DNA of 64,000 bases from Tetraselmis striata (Eukaryota; Chlorophyta; Chlorodendrophyceae; Chlorodendrales; Chlorodendraceae), in the NCBI GenBank assembly GCA_006384855.1, contig VCJN01000438.1, positions 62,001-126,000 on the forward strand, read 5' to 3'. This document shows, piece after piece, positions 21,182-31,797 of the stretch. The notes below the pieces were generated by a model. That model was not told the origin of the DNA, searched no databases, and worked only from the letters and a program-made list of their open reading frames with translations. The translations under genes were made by a program, and so were the position numbers. Each line of letters opens with the position of its first letter. The stretch's first letter is position 1.

Positions 21182-21817
21182 TCTGGCGGTAGGTAGGTTG
21201 ACGCGGTAGATGAGCGGGTTTCTTGGTTGGAAGCGGTGAGGGAGAGGTGGAAATGACGTGGTTTCTGTCTGCCGCCGCTCTGATCCCTGCTGGACCAACG
21301 GCGCGCGTGCGCACACTATAGTGCACCTCGTCGTCGTCATCAGGTTCATGTATTTTGCACCGCGACGAATATACAGGGCTAACTACTGGGACTGAATATT
21401 ACTATTACTGGAAGATAAAATATTCCCTACCCGAGAGTCATAACGGTACGAGAGTACAGTGGCGTGGCAATAATATTCCTTCATGGGATGATATATTCCT
21501 TGGATTGGATTCGGGTGTACTTACTAATATAGAACTATTACCGACATACGAAAGAAACACGAAATAACACGAAATACTACCAAGGAAATATTTCCTAAAT
21601 ATTTCCAGTAGTACGATTTACAAACTCACATGTACGGCATCATGTATTTTGGCTCAACACAGCTCCGGTATTTGACTCATCATGTTCAATTATTTTGACC
21701 CGTAGCTGGATATTATGCACCCCGGTCAACGGCCCGTCCGAGAACGGTCATCGGCCGTCACTCTTCCTCACCACAGATCACAGTCCTTCACGGCCCCCAC
21801 TCGCCCCACGCTGCAGC
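21182..21817. promoter_or_regulatory. Head-to-head intergenic region (shared promoter candidate)
   Basis: The proposed start codons of the two transposon genes face away from each other with about 636 bp between them (21181 minus and 21818 plus). No coding block was found here. AT-rich patches around 21400-21620 could hold promoter elements, but no individual box stands out. A bidirectional promoter is inferred from geometry alone. Confidence 0.45.
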
Positions 21818-24800
21818 ATGGCGGCGGTCGAAAGCATGGCCTCTTCTCCAGGATCCGGCGCGTCGGACACTACAGTTACATTACCGCCGTGTTCGTGCCG
21901 CAGCGGGTACTCGTGTGATTGCGACGCGCGTGCTAGTGATCGTAAGGAGCCTGAGAAAAGGAAGTACACGTGGGGCAAGGGCTCCGATGAGGTCGCCGAA
22001 AGCGATACTGGCAAGGTCTCGTCTCTGATCGGCAAGCGCACCTCTCGCGACTGTATCCGCCTCATGCTCGCCAAGGAGGCTAGCGAGCATTCGCCATGCT
22101 GTTCGCGGAAGTGCGTGCACAAGCTATACATACACACAGTGCGGAGAGGCCCTCGTTGATGCCGTGTTGGACCGTGCGTTGACCGTATACTCTGGCAATC
22201 AGAACCGCTCCTTTGACCGGCTCGCTCAGGTTCTCAGGGGTGGCTACGAGTCGGCATCCGACAAGTTCGATTACATGTTTGATCACGGTGGCTACTTGCG
22301 CTCTTTCGATCATCGAGGCCCCATCTACACGTGTGGGCGTGTGTGGGAGGCCTTGCATCAAGTCTCGAAACACAGACGTCTCGTGATCCAGCGGTCGTTG
22401 GTGGATAACGAACCCACGTACATCAGGCAGCGCAAGCAATACAAGAGCAGACAAACCGGACCGAGGGAGCATGTGCGCATGTTTCTCGAGCACTTCTTCT
22501 CAGATGACCTCGGTCACGTCGAGATCATGCCTTTTCACGACGGCAACAGCGAGACCTTCAAGAAGCACCTACCTCCCTGGATGACCAAGATTTGCGTCTA
22601 CTACTATTACAAGTCTTGGGCCGAGGACGACAACGCCATTCTACGTGGTGAGGGCCATTTTGTCCCACTGATGACAGACCGTTTCGTCCCACTGATAACA
22701 TACCGTTTCGTCCCGCTGATGACAGACTATTTCGTCCCGCTGATTACAGACCGTTTTGTCCCGCAAATGACAAACCGTTTCGTCCCACTGATGACAAACC
22801 GTTTTGTCCCGCTAATTACAGACCGTTTCGTCCCGTTGATGACAAACCGTTTCGTCCCACTTATGACAGACCGTTTTGTCCCGTTGATGACAAACCGTTT
22901 CGTCCCACTTATGACAGACCGTTTTGTCCCGCTGATGACATACCGTTTTGTCCCGCTAATGACAAACCGTTTCGTCCCACTGACGACAGACCGTTTCGTC
23001 CCGCTAATGACAAACCGTTTCGTCCCGCTATCGCCAAAACGTTTAGTCCCACTGATGCCGGACCGATTTCGTCCCACTGATGACATGACGTTTCGCACCG
23101 CTTATGGCATACCGTTTCGTCCCACCGACCACAAAACCATTTGTCCCACATAATCAGCCGATATCGTCCCACTGCAGACAGAACGTTTTGTCCCAGTGGT
23201 GAGAGACGGTTTTGTCCCACTGGTGACATACCGTTTCGTCACACTGATGACATACCGTTTCGTCCCGTTGATTACAGAAACATTCACCCACTATCGATAT
23301 AATTATTTCGACTCACTTCAGACCGAACTTTTCTGTCTCACATTATGAGACCTTATTTGTATACCGACCTATTTTGCCGCTTAATAGATTTGGCTACCGA
23401 GAGCGAAGCGAAGCTCGCATCGTTCGACACTTTCCGCCGGACTTGGAAGGAAGACTTCCCGGATGTCACCACGCCAAAGGTGAAGCGGTTCAGCCACTTT
23501 TTCATTTGCGCGGCGGGAAAAGCACTCAGAGACCAAGCTCGCGAGATATGCACAAAGGACATGACGCCAGAGGAACGTCAAGTGCACCGTCAACATCAAC
23601 AGCTGGTGAGGCGTCAGGTCAGAGCTGAGCAGAAGGTGCACCTCGAGAGAGTGCGTCAGGAACGAAGGGATCTGAACAACGCCGTCTTCCAGTCGCGCCT
23701 TGGCCATGGAAACTTCTTCTTCTTCGAAATTGATAGCTTGGACTCCGCGAAGACCATGCTGCCTCACTGGGTTTGCATCCCCAAGAATGTGAAGCCCGAC
23801 ATGCTCCTCAAGTACCACCTCACCTGTGTGAAGTACGACGGATACCGCCCGGACGACATCTACTACTACACCAACACCATCCCCCACGATTCGTCCACGA
23901 CGTGCACTCTAATATGGATCACTATCATGAAGGTGAGCTCATTAGCCTCCCGATAGATTCGCCCTAGTTGTCCGGTAGCCATGGACTGATGAAATCTGAT
24001 CTGCGATGCATGAAATTCAACACCGTGGTAGAAAGATTCCGTACATCAGAATCCATATGGACAACACCGCCAGGGAGAACATGAATAGGAACGTGGCGGC
24101 CCTCTGCAATTGGCTTGTGTCTATCGGCATGTGCGACGTCATTCATTTGGTCCTCCTGCCTGTCGGGCACACTCACGAACGGGTTGACCAGATCTTCAGC
24201 CGTATCAGTCTTGCGCTATCTCGCAGCTCCGCCTACACAATCGAGGCCTTTCTTGACTTGGTGGCGAAGGCATTCTCGCCCACTCCGGAGATTGCTGAGC
24301 TCTTATTCTCCCTCGACTTCTCTGAGTGGTTAAGGCCCCATTTCCAAGACCACATTCAGGACATCAGCAAGCCGCACAAATTTGAGTTCACCCGTGACGA
24401 CGCCGCCGCGTCCGGCGGCTCGGTGCGCACCGCCTTGTGGTCCATCACACCGCTTTCTGAGCCCGTGCAGATCTTGAAGAGCGCGCCAACTGGGACGCCC
24501 GAGATTCGTGCGGGCCGGCCCCTTTTGTACGCTCTTTGCGACAAAAAGAAGCCCGACGCGGTGAAGGTCCAGAGGTACTTGGATGACTTCAAGAAGGTCA
24601 GGTCGTACATCACGGACCTTGCGGTCCAGTGGCACTTCTCCCCAATCGAGCGAGAGAGCTGGAAGAACCTGCTCGACGACTTGGATGAGATGCAAACTGC
24701 TCCTTCGGCAGCTTTCTCCGGGTTCGGGCCGCAACGGAAAGAGGAAGTTGACAACTTCTTGCGCGAGCACGGGCAGACCGCGCTCCCCGAGGCACGTCAC

Positions 24801-25623
24801 ACGATGGCTACCAACGCAGACCTCAACCATGCCGAAGCCGCTCGGGTTGAAGCCGAGGTTCGTGCACAAGTGCTTGAAGATGACAGCGCCTTCCGGGGAG
24901 TTCACGCCGGCGCCAAGGAGAGGCTTCATAACAACACATCGCCTAGCGATGCAAAGGGCTCGAACCTCGTTGTCATCGACGTCTCCGATGTGAGTCCCAT
25001 TGTTTGTCATTGGGACAAAACAATTTGGTTCATCTACCGTGCTTGTTATTTTGTCCCAATTGGGACAAAAATGGCGTGGCGTCTCGCTCGGGACTAACAT
25101 ACCTCGCGGCCTTGGCCATCATTAGGTGCATGAGGAAGACAAGTGCCCTGAAACTCTTGGTGATTGGGAGTCGAGATTCGTCATCGGGCTTGTGAAGTCG
25201 CGCGAGACTACCGAAGACACGTTGACCGTGGCCGTATACGAGCCCTTCCATGCCGATGCAAAGGGCAAACCTCTCATGCCCCTATGGTTGTACGCGCAGA
25301 CAAAAGGAGGGAAGAAGTGCCTGACGCTTCCTTGGAAGCTTGTTGAAGCCGTCCCCTTATCGTACTCGAAGGCCATCCACGACGCGTCGGGAAGTCGCGA
25401 GGCGTTCAACGAAGACGGCACCATGGTTAGAAAGAAGTGGTACGGTAAAAGCGTCCAAGTCGTGAAGACATATGCGCAAACTGGGTGGCAAATCAGCCAG
25501 CCACGAAACAACTGCGTCCACGTCATGTCAACCACCCCAGCGCAACGCAAACCCGGCGGAGTCGTCAAGTTTAACGCAGACACGAAGAAGGACTTGCTTG
25601 AGTTGGGGATGCTCAACGAATAA
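21818..25623 (+). CDS. RNase-H-like transposase candidate (GHTH family)
   Basis: Blocks: 21818-22112, 22140-22647, 23388-23932, about 24036-24989 and 25126-25620, stop 25621-25623; about 930 residues. The intron at 22648-23387 (GTGAGG to TTAATAG, phase kept) contains a minisatellite. The N-terminus has CCSRK followed by CGEAL. Possible catalytic acidic residues of an RNase-H-like core lie in FFFEIDSLDSA, HMDNTARENMNRN and LLPVGHTHERVDQIFSR. This pattern resembles proteins annotated with DUF7869-type domains, which I recall as transposon-associated; I cannot verify that here. A 28-bp segment at 22112-22139, bounded by AGTGCG repeats, shifts the frame between the first two blocks. The acceptor near 24035 is uncertain. 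Confidence 0.6.
22651..23290 (+). repeat. 24-bp minisatellite inside a transposase-gene intron
   Basis: About 26 units, more diverged than the central array, fill most of the 740-nt intron. They are sense to this gene but antisense to the other gene, because all arrays share one orientation on the plus strand. The intron is still open as an ORF for most of its length, owing to the 24-bp period. Confidence 0.85.
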
Positions 25624-25881
25624 TAAACTGTTAGCAACGTCTTGTGGCTAGCCGGTGGATGTAATCATCATTATAAATGTTGATTTGCCTCATCTTGTCC
25701 CATTTTGGACAAAATGCTCCAAAACCAACATTGGATATGCGTCGCGGCTGGCATGCACGTTGATGAATGCTGCACTGCACCCAAGGTCTACAAACCCAAG
25801 CTACATCACCAGTGAGTCTTAAGTACTGATAGTAGACCCGGGAACTAGGGTATAAACAAACCCTACGGTGCCAAATGAATT

Positions 25882-25911
25882 CCACGGTGCAAAATAGGTT
25901 AAATTACTGTT
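25882..25911 (-). repeat. Right terminal inverted repeat
   Basis: The reverse complement reads AACAGTAATTTAACC, then TATTTTGCACCGTGG. It pairs with 1993-2022. Confidence 0.85.
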
Positions 25912-26115
25912 AGCTCAAGCTACCGGCCGTCCTCTTGTGTGCCCAAGCCCCTCCTCCTTCCAGTGGGCTGAAGCTAGGACAGCAGCGCCCCCCTGCTCTC
26001 CCTACCTAAGTCAGGCCTATCCCATTCAAAGCTACTCAGGCAAGCTTAGGCAGCCGAAGCGTCCCGCCTGCAGCTACCAAGGTGAGATGGGGGAAGGGGG
26101 CTGACCAGAAGGGTG
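25912..26115 (-). repeat. LINE-type 3' end, second half
   Basis: This begins with the second AGCT duplication and continues the repeat interrupted at 1992. It includes the conserved hairpin GACAGCAGCGCCCCCCTGCT (about 25978-26000), also present at about 54412 and 61669. The match to the 61484 copy fades near 26115. Confidence 0.7.
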
Positions 26116-26454
26116 CAGCACGAGTAGACATAAAAGCAACCGTAACAGATGAGCATGCCATCTTTCACTTTCGCTGCGTTACACGAAGCAATTAACTGTC
26201 TCGTAACATGTAGCGAGCAAGGTCACATGTTGTTTCAAGACCACTCCTGGCTTACCATCCGTAAGTGAAATTCTCACATGTACGTCCGTGCGTCACCATG
26301 CCATATGGCGGAGAAGAACCCGTCGCCGAGCCGACACTAGAATCTGAGATCGAGTTCCGGAGGTGCGTGTTAATGCCCGTATTTTGGACGAGAACTCTGC
26401 GTCTGCACACAAGTATTGGTAGCAACCCAAGGCGCCGCATTTCTGACGAGTCGC

Positions 26455-28060
26455 AACCGCAGTCGTAAATCTTCATACGGGTACTGATTTTCTCGTACGC
26501 ACCGCAGATTCGGGCGGTTCAGGTTTACGGCCGGCCACTTGAAAAATGACATCCTACTTTCGGTCGCAACCGCATCTTCTAGTCTCCGCATGCACCGTGT
26601 CCATATGCTCCCGGCCCCCTCGCCACCCGTAAGCCACAGAGCGTGAATAGAAACGTACGTCGGCCCGCCGGGGTACTATATAATGTGCGGGACGGTGGCA
26701 GGTGTGGGGACTAGTTCATTGCCGGCCCAAGCGGTTGGTGAGATGCAATGCGCCAGTGCATCACACATCGCCAGGCGCCGTCGCGGTCGGATCTTGCGCA
26801 CCCCACCGCATTGTTGGCAAGTAGGTCCTGCCACACCACTATTTCCGACCGCCAATAACTAGTCTCAGGCGCTCCCGTGCCGAGCCATCGTAAGTTGATG
26901 GTGCGTTATTATGGTGGGTTGGGATATGCTCGCAACCGCGCATCGCGTCGGGTGACCCCACCGCGCTTTCGAAGACGGGGCAAGCGGTGACGGCGGCCTT
27001 ATTGTCATGCTGCCCACTTGCTACGCCATGTTCGTTGGGTTTCCGGGTACCTATATATTAGCGACCGGTCCGTACATTACGCAGAACATGTATGTCCGGC
27101 ATAGTGAGTTTTATTATTTGTGGCTCGGTTGGCCCGGCGTAGGTCGGTCGCAAATATCACGCGATATTCGAGACCAACAAATCCTCCAGCCGCAAATCAA
27201 GGATTTACGGCCAAGATACACTAATAAGGCAACTCGGTGGCTAGGCCGGATTTCAATTTGAGTCATAGCCACAGCCGTAAATCTCCATACGGGTACTGAT
27301 TTTCTAGTACGAATCGCAAATTCGAGCGGCTTAGGGTAGTTACTGCCGGCCACTCAAAAAGTGACATTTTCGGTGGCAGCCGCATATTCTAGTCTCCGCA
27401 TGCACCGTGCCCATCTCCCGTCCCCCTCGCACCTGTGAGGCGCCAGAGAGCAGGAATATATCAATAGAAACGTACGTCGGCCCGTCGGGGTGATATATAT
27501 ATATGTATATATATTGTCCAGGACGGCGGTGGGTGTGGGGAGCGGCCCGTTTTCGGCCCGAGCGACCGTTGAGGCACGCTGTTGTTGCGAGGCAACGTCG
27601 GGCTCTATCGGTCGAACCTTGGGCAGCACCCTACCGCACTCGTGCCGGCAAATAGGTCCTCCCAGACCACTACCGCCCGCCCTTGACTAGTCTAAGCCTC
27701 TCACGCAGGTTCCCGTGCCGAGCCATCGTGAGTTTGTAGCGCGCTACAGTGGGACGAGGTAGGCACGCGACCGCGCATCGCGTCGGGTGCCCCCGCGGCG
27801 CTTTTGGAGACGGGGCAAGCGGTCACGGCGGCCTCGTCTTGCTGACCACTTGCCACACTATGTTCGTTGGGTTTTCGGTTTTCTTGATGTTTTGTCGGGT
27901 ACCCTCATATTTGCGGCCGATCTGCACATTGCACAGAACATATGCATGTGCGCAGAACATGTATATCATTTTGATTTGCGGCTCAGTGGGCCCGATTTAG
28001 GTCGGCAGGGGGGCCAATCGCAAATCCTCCAGAGGGCAAATGGGGGTGATTTACGGCGGC
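26455..28060. repeat. Two diverged tandem units of about 810 bp
   Basis: The unit beginning CCGTAAATCTCCATACGGG (27276) matches 26462 onwards, and both continue through AGTCTCCGCATGCACCGTG, GAAACGTACGTCGGCCCG, GCGCATCGCGTCGGGTG-type and ATGTTCGTTGGGTTT motifs. Identity looks moderate, so the duplication is old. Small open frames inside are not supported as genes. An (AT)n patch lies near 27492-27510. Confidence 0.7.
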
Positions 28061-28211
28061 GGCTACGACTCAATAACGCAACTCGGTGTACTAATACAGC
28101 GATTATACGACTCATCAAATCCCGGGGCGAACTTTACTTTACAGCGATTATACGACTACTCGCGAGCCGCAACCGAAATTCGTACCGAGTACCCGTACGG
28201 GTATTCTGGGG

Positions 28212-28505
28212 GAAAAGTATTTTAAGTGAAGTTCGCCCCGGGACATGGGCCGAAGCCACCCGAGCGCACTTGATTGACCTCGTGCGCCAACCGCAGTCGT
28301 AGGTCTGGCATAGCCCGTAGACCATTGCCTCATTTGAACCCCGAAGGGCTAGTGCATCGACCGGGTTAACCCAGGACACGCCGTTTGACCTGGGCGTGTA
28401 ACCCAGGACACGCCGGGACGATATTGCTGAAATGCATCGGCCAGGAGTTGACACCCGGACCTCTCGCGTACGAGACGACCGCTCAACCGATGGAGCGGAC
28501 AAGGG
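28212..28505 (-). mobile_element. SINE copy S3
   Basis: Same family as 650-907, reversed. The tRNA-like head lies at about 28505-28440 and the body (TATGCCAGACCTACGACTG) near 28310. A short internal duplication of an ACCCAGGACACGCC-type motif lies near 28370-28412. A tail-only remnant (GGGGCGAACTTTACTTTAC) sits at about 28123-28142. Confidence 0.75.
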
Positions 28506-29091
28506 GTGTACGGGTACTCTGGGATATTTGCTACTGCGGTTATACGGCTAAAACTGGAACGCGGCCTTAGGGATTACGACTGCTCGCGACGAGCCGCAAC
28601 CAGAAATTCGTACAGGATACCCGTACGTCTGAGTACGAGCATATTCATCGCTGTTATACGATGACAGCAAATAACCATAACTCGGCCTAATAAGGATTAA
28701 TGGCGGTCGGGTAGAACTCGTAGCGAGTACCTACTGATTCAGATCCGCGACGACCTCAGCATGAGTCCGGATTGGCGGCGGAGAGTGCCGCCACGAAGCA
28801 GCGGACGATTTCCAGCTGCAACAGGGCGGATGCTTGCAACGTTTATATTCAGATTCTGATATCAATCCTCACTCAGAAGCAGAAGCAATCCCAGGTGGCC
28901 AAATCATGACGGGCGCTGGGTGCGGTAGCGCCTAGACCTCGGACGAGTGAGATTTTTACTTGAGCGTGTTTTGAAAATTGAAACTTTAAAATCACTTCAA
29001 TAAAAAATTACGCGAGTTCTGTCCAGTCAAAGCTCGATTTCATTCGCCGCATCATTCGCAAGCAAATCATAATGACTGCATGATAGCGACT
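28506..29091. other. No gene or repeat recognised
   Basis: No convincing open frame or repeat here. The DNA is of mixed composition. Confidence 0.4.
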
Positions 29092-29355
29092 AAAAGTAAA
29101 GTCTGCCCCGGGTCATCGGCCTAAGCCGCCCCAGCATTTTTTAAAACCCTAAAACCTCGTGCGCAAACTGCAGTCGTATCTGGCATAGCCATTCGACCGT
29201 TGCTTCATTCGAGCCCCGAAGGTTGAATGCATCAACCGGTTAAACCCGGGACACGGGCCCGGACGATAATGCTATGAAATGACAGAGCCGGGAATCGATC
29301 CGGGCACCTCCGGAGCAAGAGACCATTGCTCTACCGAGCGGACAGACAACGAGGC
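29092..29355 (-). mobile_element. SINE copy S2, full length
   Basis: Reverse-strand copy with a well-kept head (GTCCGCTCGGTAGAGCAATG; B-box GGATCGATTCCCGGCTCTG) and body ending GCAGACTTTACTTTT. It is closest to S1. It includes an extra A/T-rich stretch (GGTTTTAGGGTTTTAAAAAA) in the body near 29138-29157. Confidence 0.8.
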
Positions 29356-31600
29356 TTGTCCCAGCATGTTAGCGACTATCCCATACCCTAATCGTTAGCC
29401 ATCGATGATTTGTCATCGTCGGCGCTGCAGCAGCTGGCGACGGTGCTGCGCTTGCTGATGGGTAGTATTAGATAGTATAGGTCACCTACCGTCGCGCCCG
29501 CGCGGCAGCAAACGCTGCATTAGTCCAAAAATAATCGATCAACAACAATAGCGTAATACATCGAATAGCAAAAAGCAGAAAGAAGTACATCGCGATAGTA
29601 TTAGTCAGGTAAAATATAATACGGATAACAACAATTATGCACAAAAAGCACTAGCACATGGCTTGTTTTCTCGCCTTTTTATTGTAATTTTGATTGGGTT
29701 GTTCGTTTCCTAGTCGATAAACTCACACAAAATCTACGTCGTTCGGCTGCAACGATGGCAACGAGAGGTCTTAATGTCTCATTGTCTTCTTGTGATAGAA
29801 TGTGATGCATACAATTCAGCATGCATGTGCCGGGAATGGGGCACCCGATATGCACGTGGACACATAAGTACAATATGGAGACAGTCGCTCGCAGATAAAC
29901 AATATAGCTCCGTCGTAGTTGGTTTGAGCGCAAGGCGCACCAAAGTTTTGACTCAAATGGGCATCTTTCCCATGACTAGTAAGCCAAGATACATTAATTA
30001 TCAAGCATCCCGATCCTGCTCGGCACATGGTGTGAGATCAATGGTGAGTTGCTACCAATTAGTAGCAGGTTAGCATGATGTCACACGCGAAATTTGGTTG
30101 TTTGCCCTGAGAAAACAGGAATATTGCAATCACGCAAGCATTCAGAATTTGCCCCAATCTAATTGTCATAATTAGCCCTTCTTCGGTGTTTCTGAAAGTT
30201 TGTGAGCAGGGCCGCTGCACTGCAGTCTTGTCATTCGATTCCTTCAAAAGGGGATATGCTAAGAGTGCTCGAAGTTCTACCCCCTTTCCTGGGTGAATCC
30301 AATCCAATCACCTCATTGCGGTTCAATTCATGTGGCCATACCATGAACCACTGCACGCATGCTTGTAGGTGCCGGGAGCTTTCGGATGGGACGTCACGTT
30401 TCAGCCACCGCACCACCATTTTTGTTGGGAGGACTTTGGGGCATGGACGACGTGTTTCACTGCACATATTGTAAACCTGCGCAGTGCATTCATATCTGTG
30501 GGCAAGGGAGGAAGCCGTGCACAGCCCTAGGTTCGGGTGAGATAATCAGGCACCCATATATAAAAAACCTGTTGTATGTGCTACTTCTATCTAGCACTAC
30601 GTAGGGAACAACGCTAATCCATTTCGCCCATTTGGCAAGTTGGTGCAAGTTTGCATACCACTCAATGTCCTCATCAATATTTGCACAGCCCAATAGTAAG
30701 GCCGAGCATCGCAATGTATGAAAACGTGCAAACCCTGGACTCAAACTCGTGTGTCCTACAGTCCATACACATGCGTATTAGCCTAGTAATGGGAGCAATT
30801 AAGGGATTATTGTGCCTGGCCGTGCACCTCATAGAAATTACATTGCATGCACATATATCCTCACTGCTTGCACCTGATACAAGTACTCCTGCTGCTGCCG
30901 CTGTAGCTATGTGTCACAACAATAACATCGTAATATTGCCACCGGCGGATTCCTGGTGGTGGCACGAGCGTGCCATTCTAAGTACGCATGTTAATACCCA
31001 CATTCAAATGCGTTGTGTTCACAGCGGCGTGGACACGCTTCCTCAGACGGCAGAATTCTGCTGGCGTGCACAGACCCCCATATAATGCAGATAGATATTT
31101 GTAGCAGCTTTCCTGTCAGACCAAGCACCCATATCACAGAAACGTGTCAAAATATACGCCCCACTGCCAGCACCGGCATTGCTGAAGCAATGGGCAGCAG
31201 AAGAGCTGGGATATGAACCTCCCTCCACATCGTATCATCACCCCCAAAATTTTGACAGAGTTCTCCATGACCCGGTTCAGTGGCACATTGCCAAGCCGAC
31301 TGAGGGCCTGCAAGTGCTACAAATGCTGCAGCAGAAACACGGCCACATATCTTGCAGTCAGCACATCAATTAGCACCAGTGTTGCCCTGGTGCTGACCCA
31401 TGTCGATGTGCGGTGTCAATATACAACTTCACGGATTATTTACTCAGGTTATAATTTCCTGCACTAAACATCAAATTGCATGCAAGCCCGTGCATGTAGA
31501 GCTTGGGAGCGGGGCACTGCTACAAAATGCATTTGGTCCAGTAAGGCGAGTCTGAATGTGGCATACTAGTGAACTTGCAAGCATAGCATCCGCGGTCACT
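29356..31600. other. Intergenic, no gene recognised
   Basis: Short open frames on both strands (such as 29679-29933 minus and 30651-31085 plus) lack domains and codon-like structure. Composition is more AT-rich than the transposon regions. This is the downstream side of the ammonium transporter gene. Confidence 0.45.
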
Positions 31601-31797
31601 CTCCATAAGGATTGGTTTAGTTATGGTATGTATTACATTTATGGCAGGTAGATGCCCTGCCTACAGTTGAGTTTTCTTTGGTGAAAAACACTTTCACCTG
31701 AGTGAAGTATAGGTTTTAACGCATTGCAGCGCTGCCCATATCATGTCATGTGGTTTCTCGCCTTTTCCCAAAGAGTGGAGAAAAGTCACTGCCCTAT

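Larger units (their letters stand above)
1993..25911. mobile_element. Giant TIR DNA transposon carrying methyltransferase-like and transposase genes
   Basis: The two ends are inverted copies (AACAGTAAT, two variable bases, then AACCTATTTTGCACCG) flanked by a 4-bp AGCT duplication. The flanks are two halves of one repeat seen uninterrupted elsewhere in the window. The 4.35-kb relative at 56840-61187 carries the same left and right arms, so the ends belong together. Two genes are transcribed outward from a centre near 21.2-21.8 kb. About 11.9 kb of the length is a later CACTA-type insertion; without it the element is about 12.0 kb. The 4-bp duplication and RNase-H-like protein would fit the Sola superfamily as I remember it, but this assignment is an inference. 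No capsid, polymerase or integrase gene was seen. Confidence 0.85.

Noticed and set aside
1993-25911. Polinton or other virus-derived element
   Set aside because: No capsid, DNA polymerase, packaging ATPase or retroviral-type integrase was found; target duplication and genes fit a DNA transposon.
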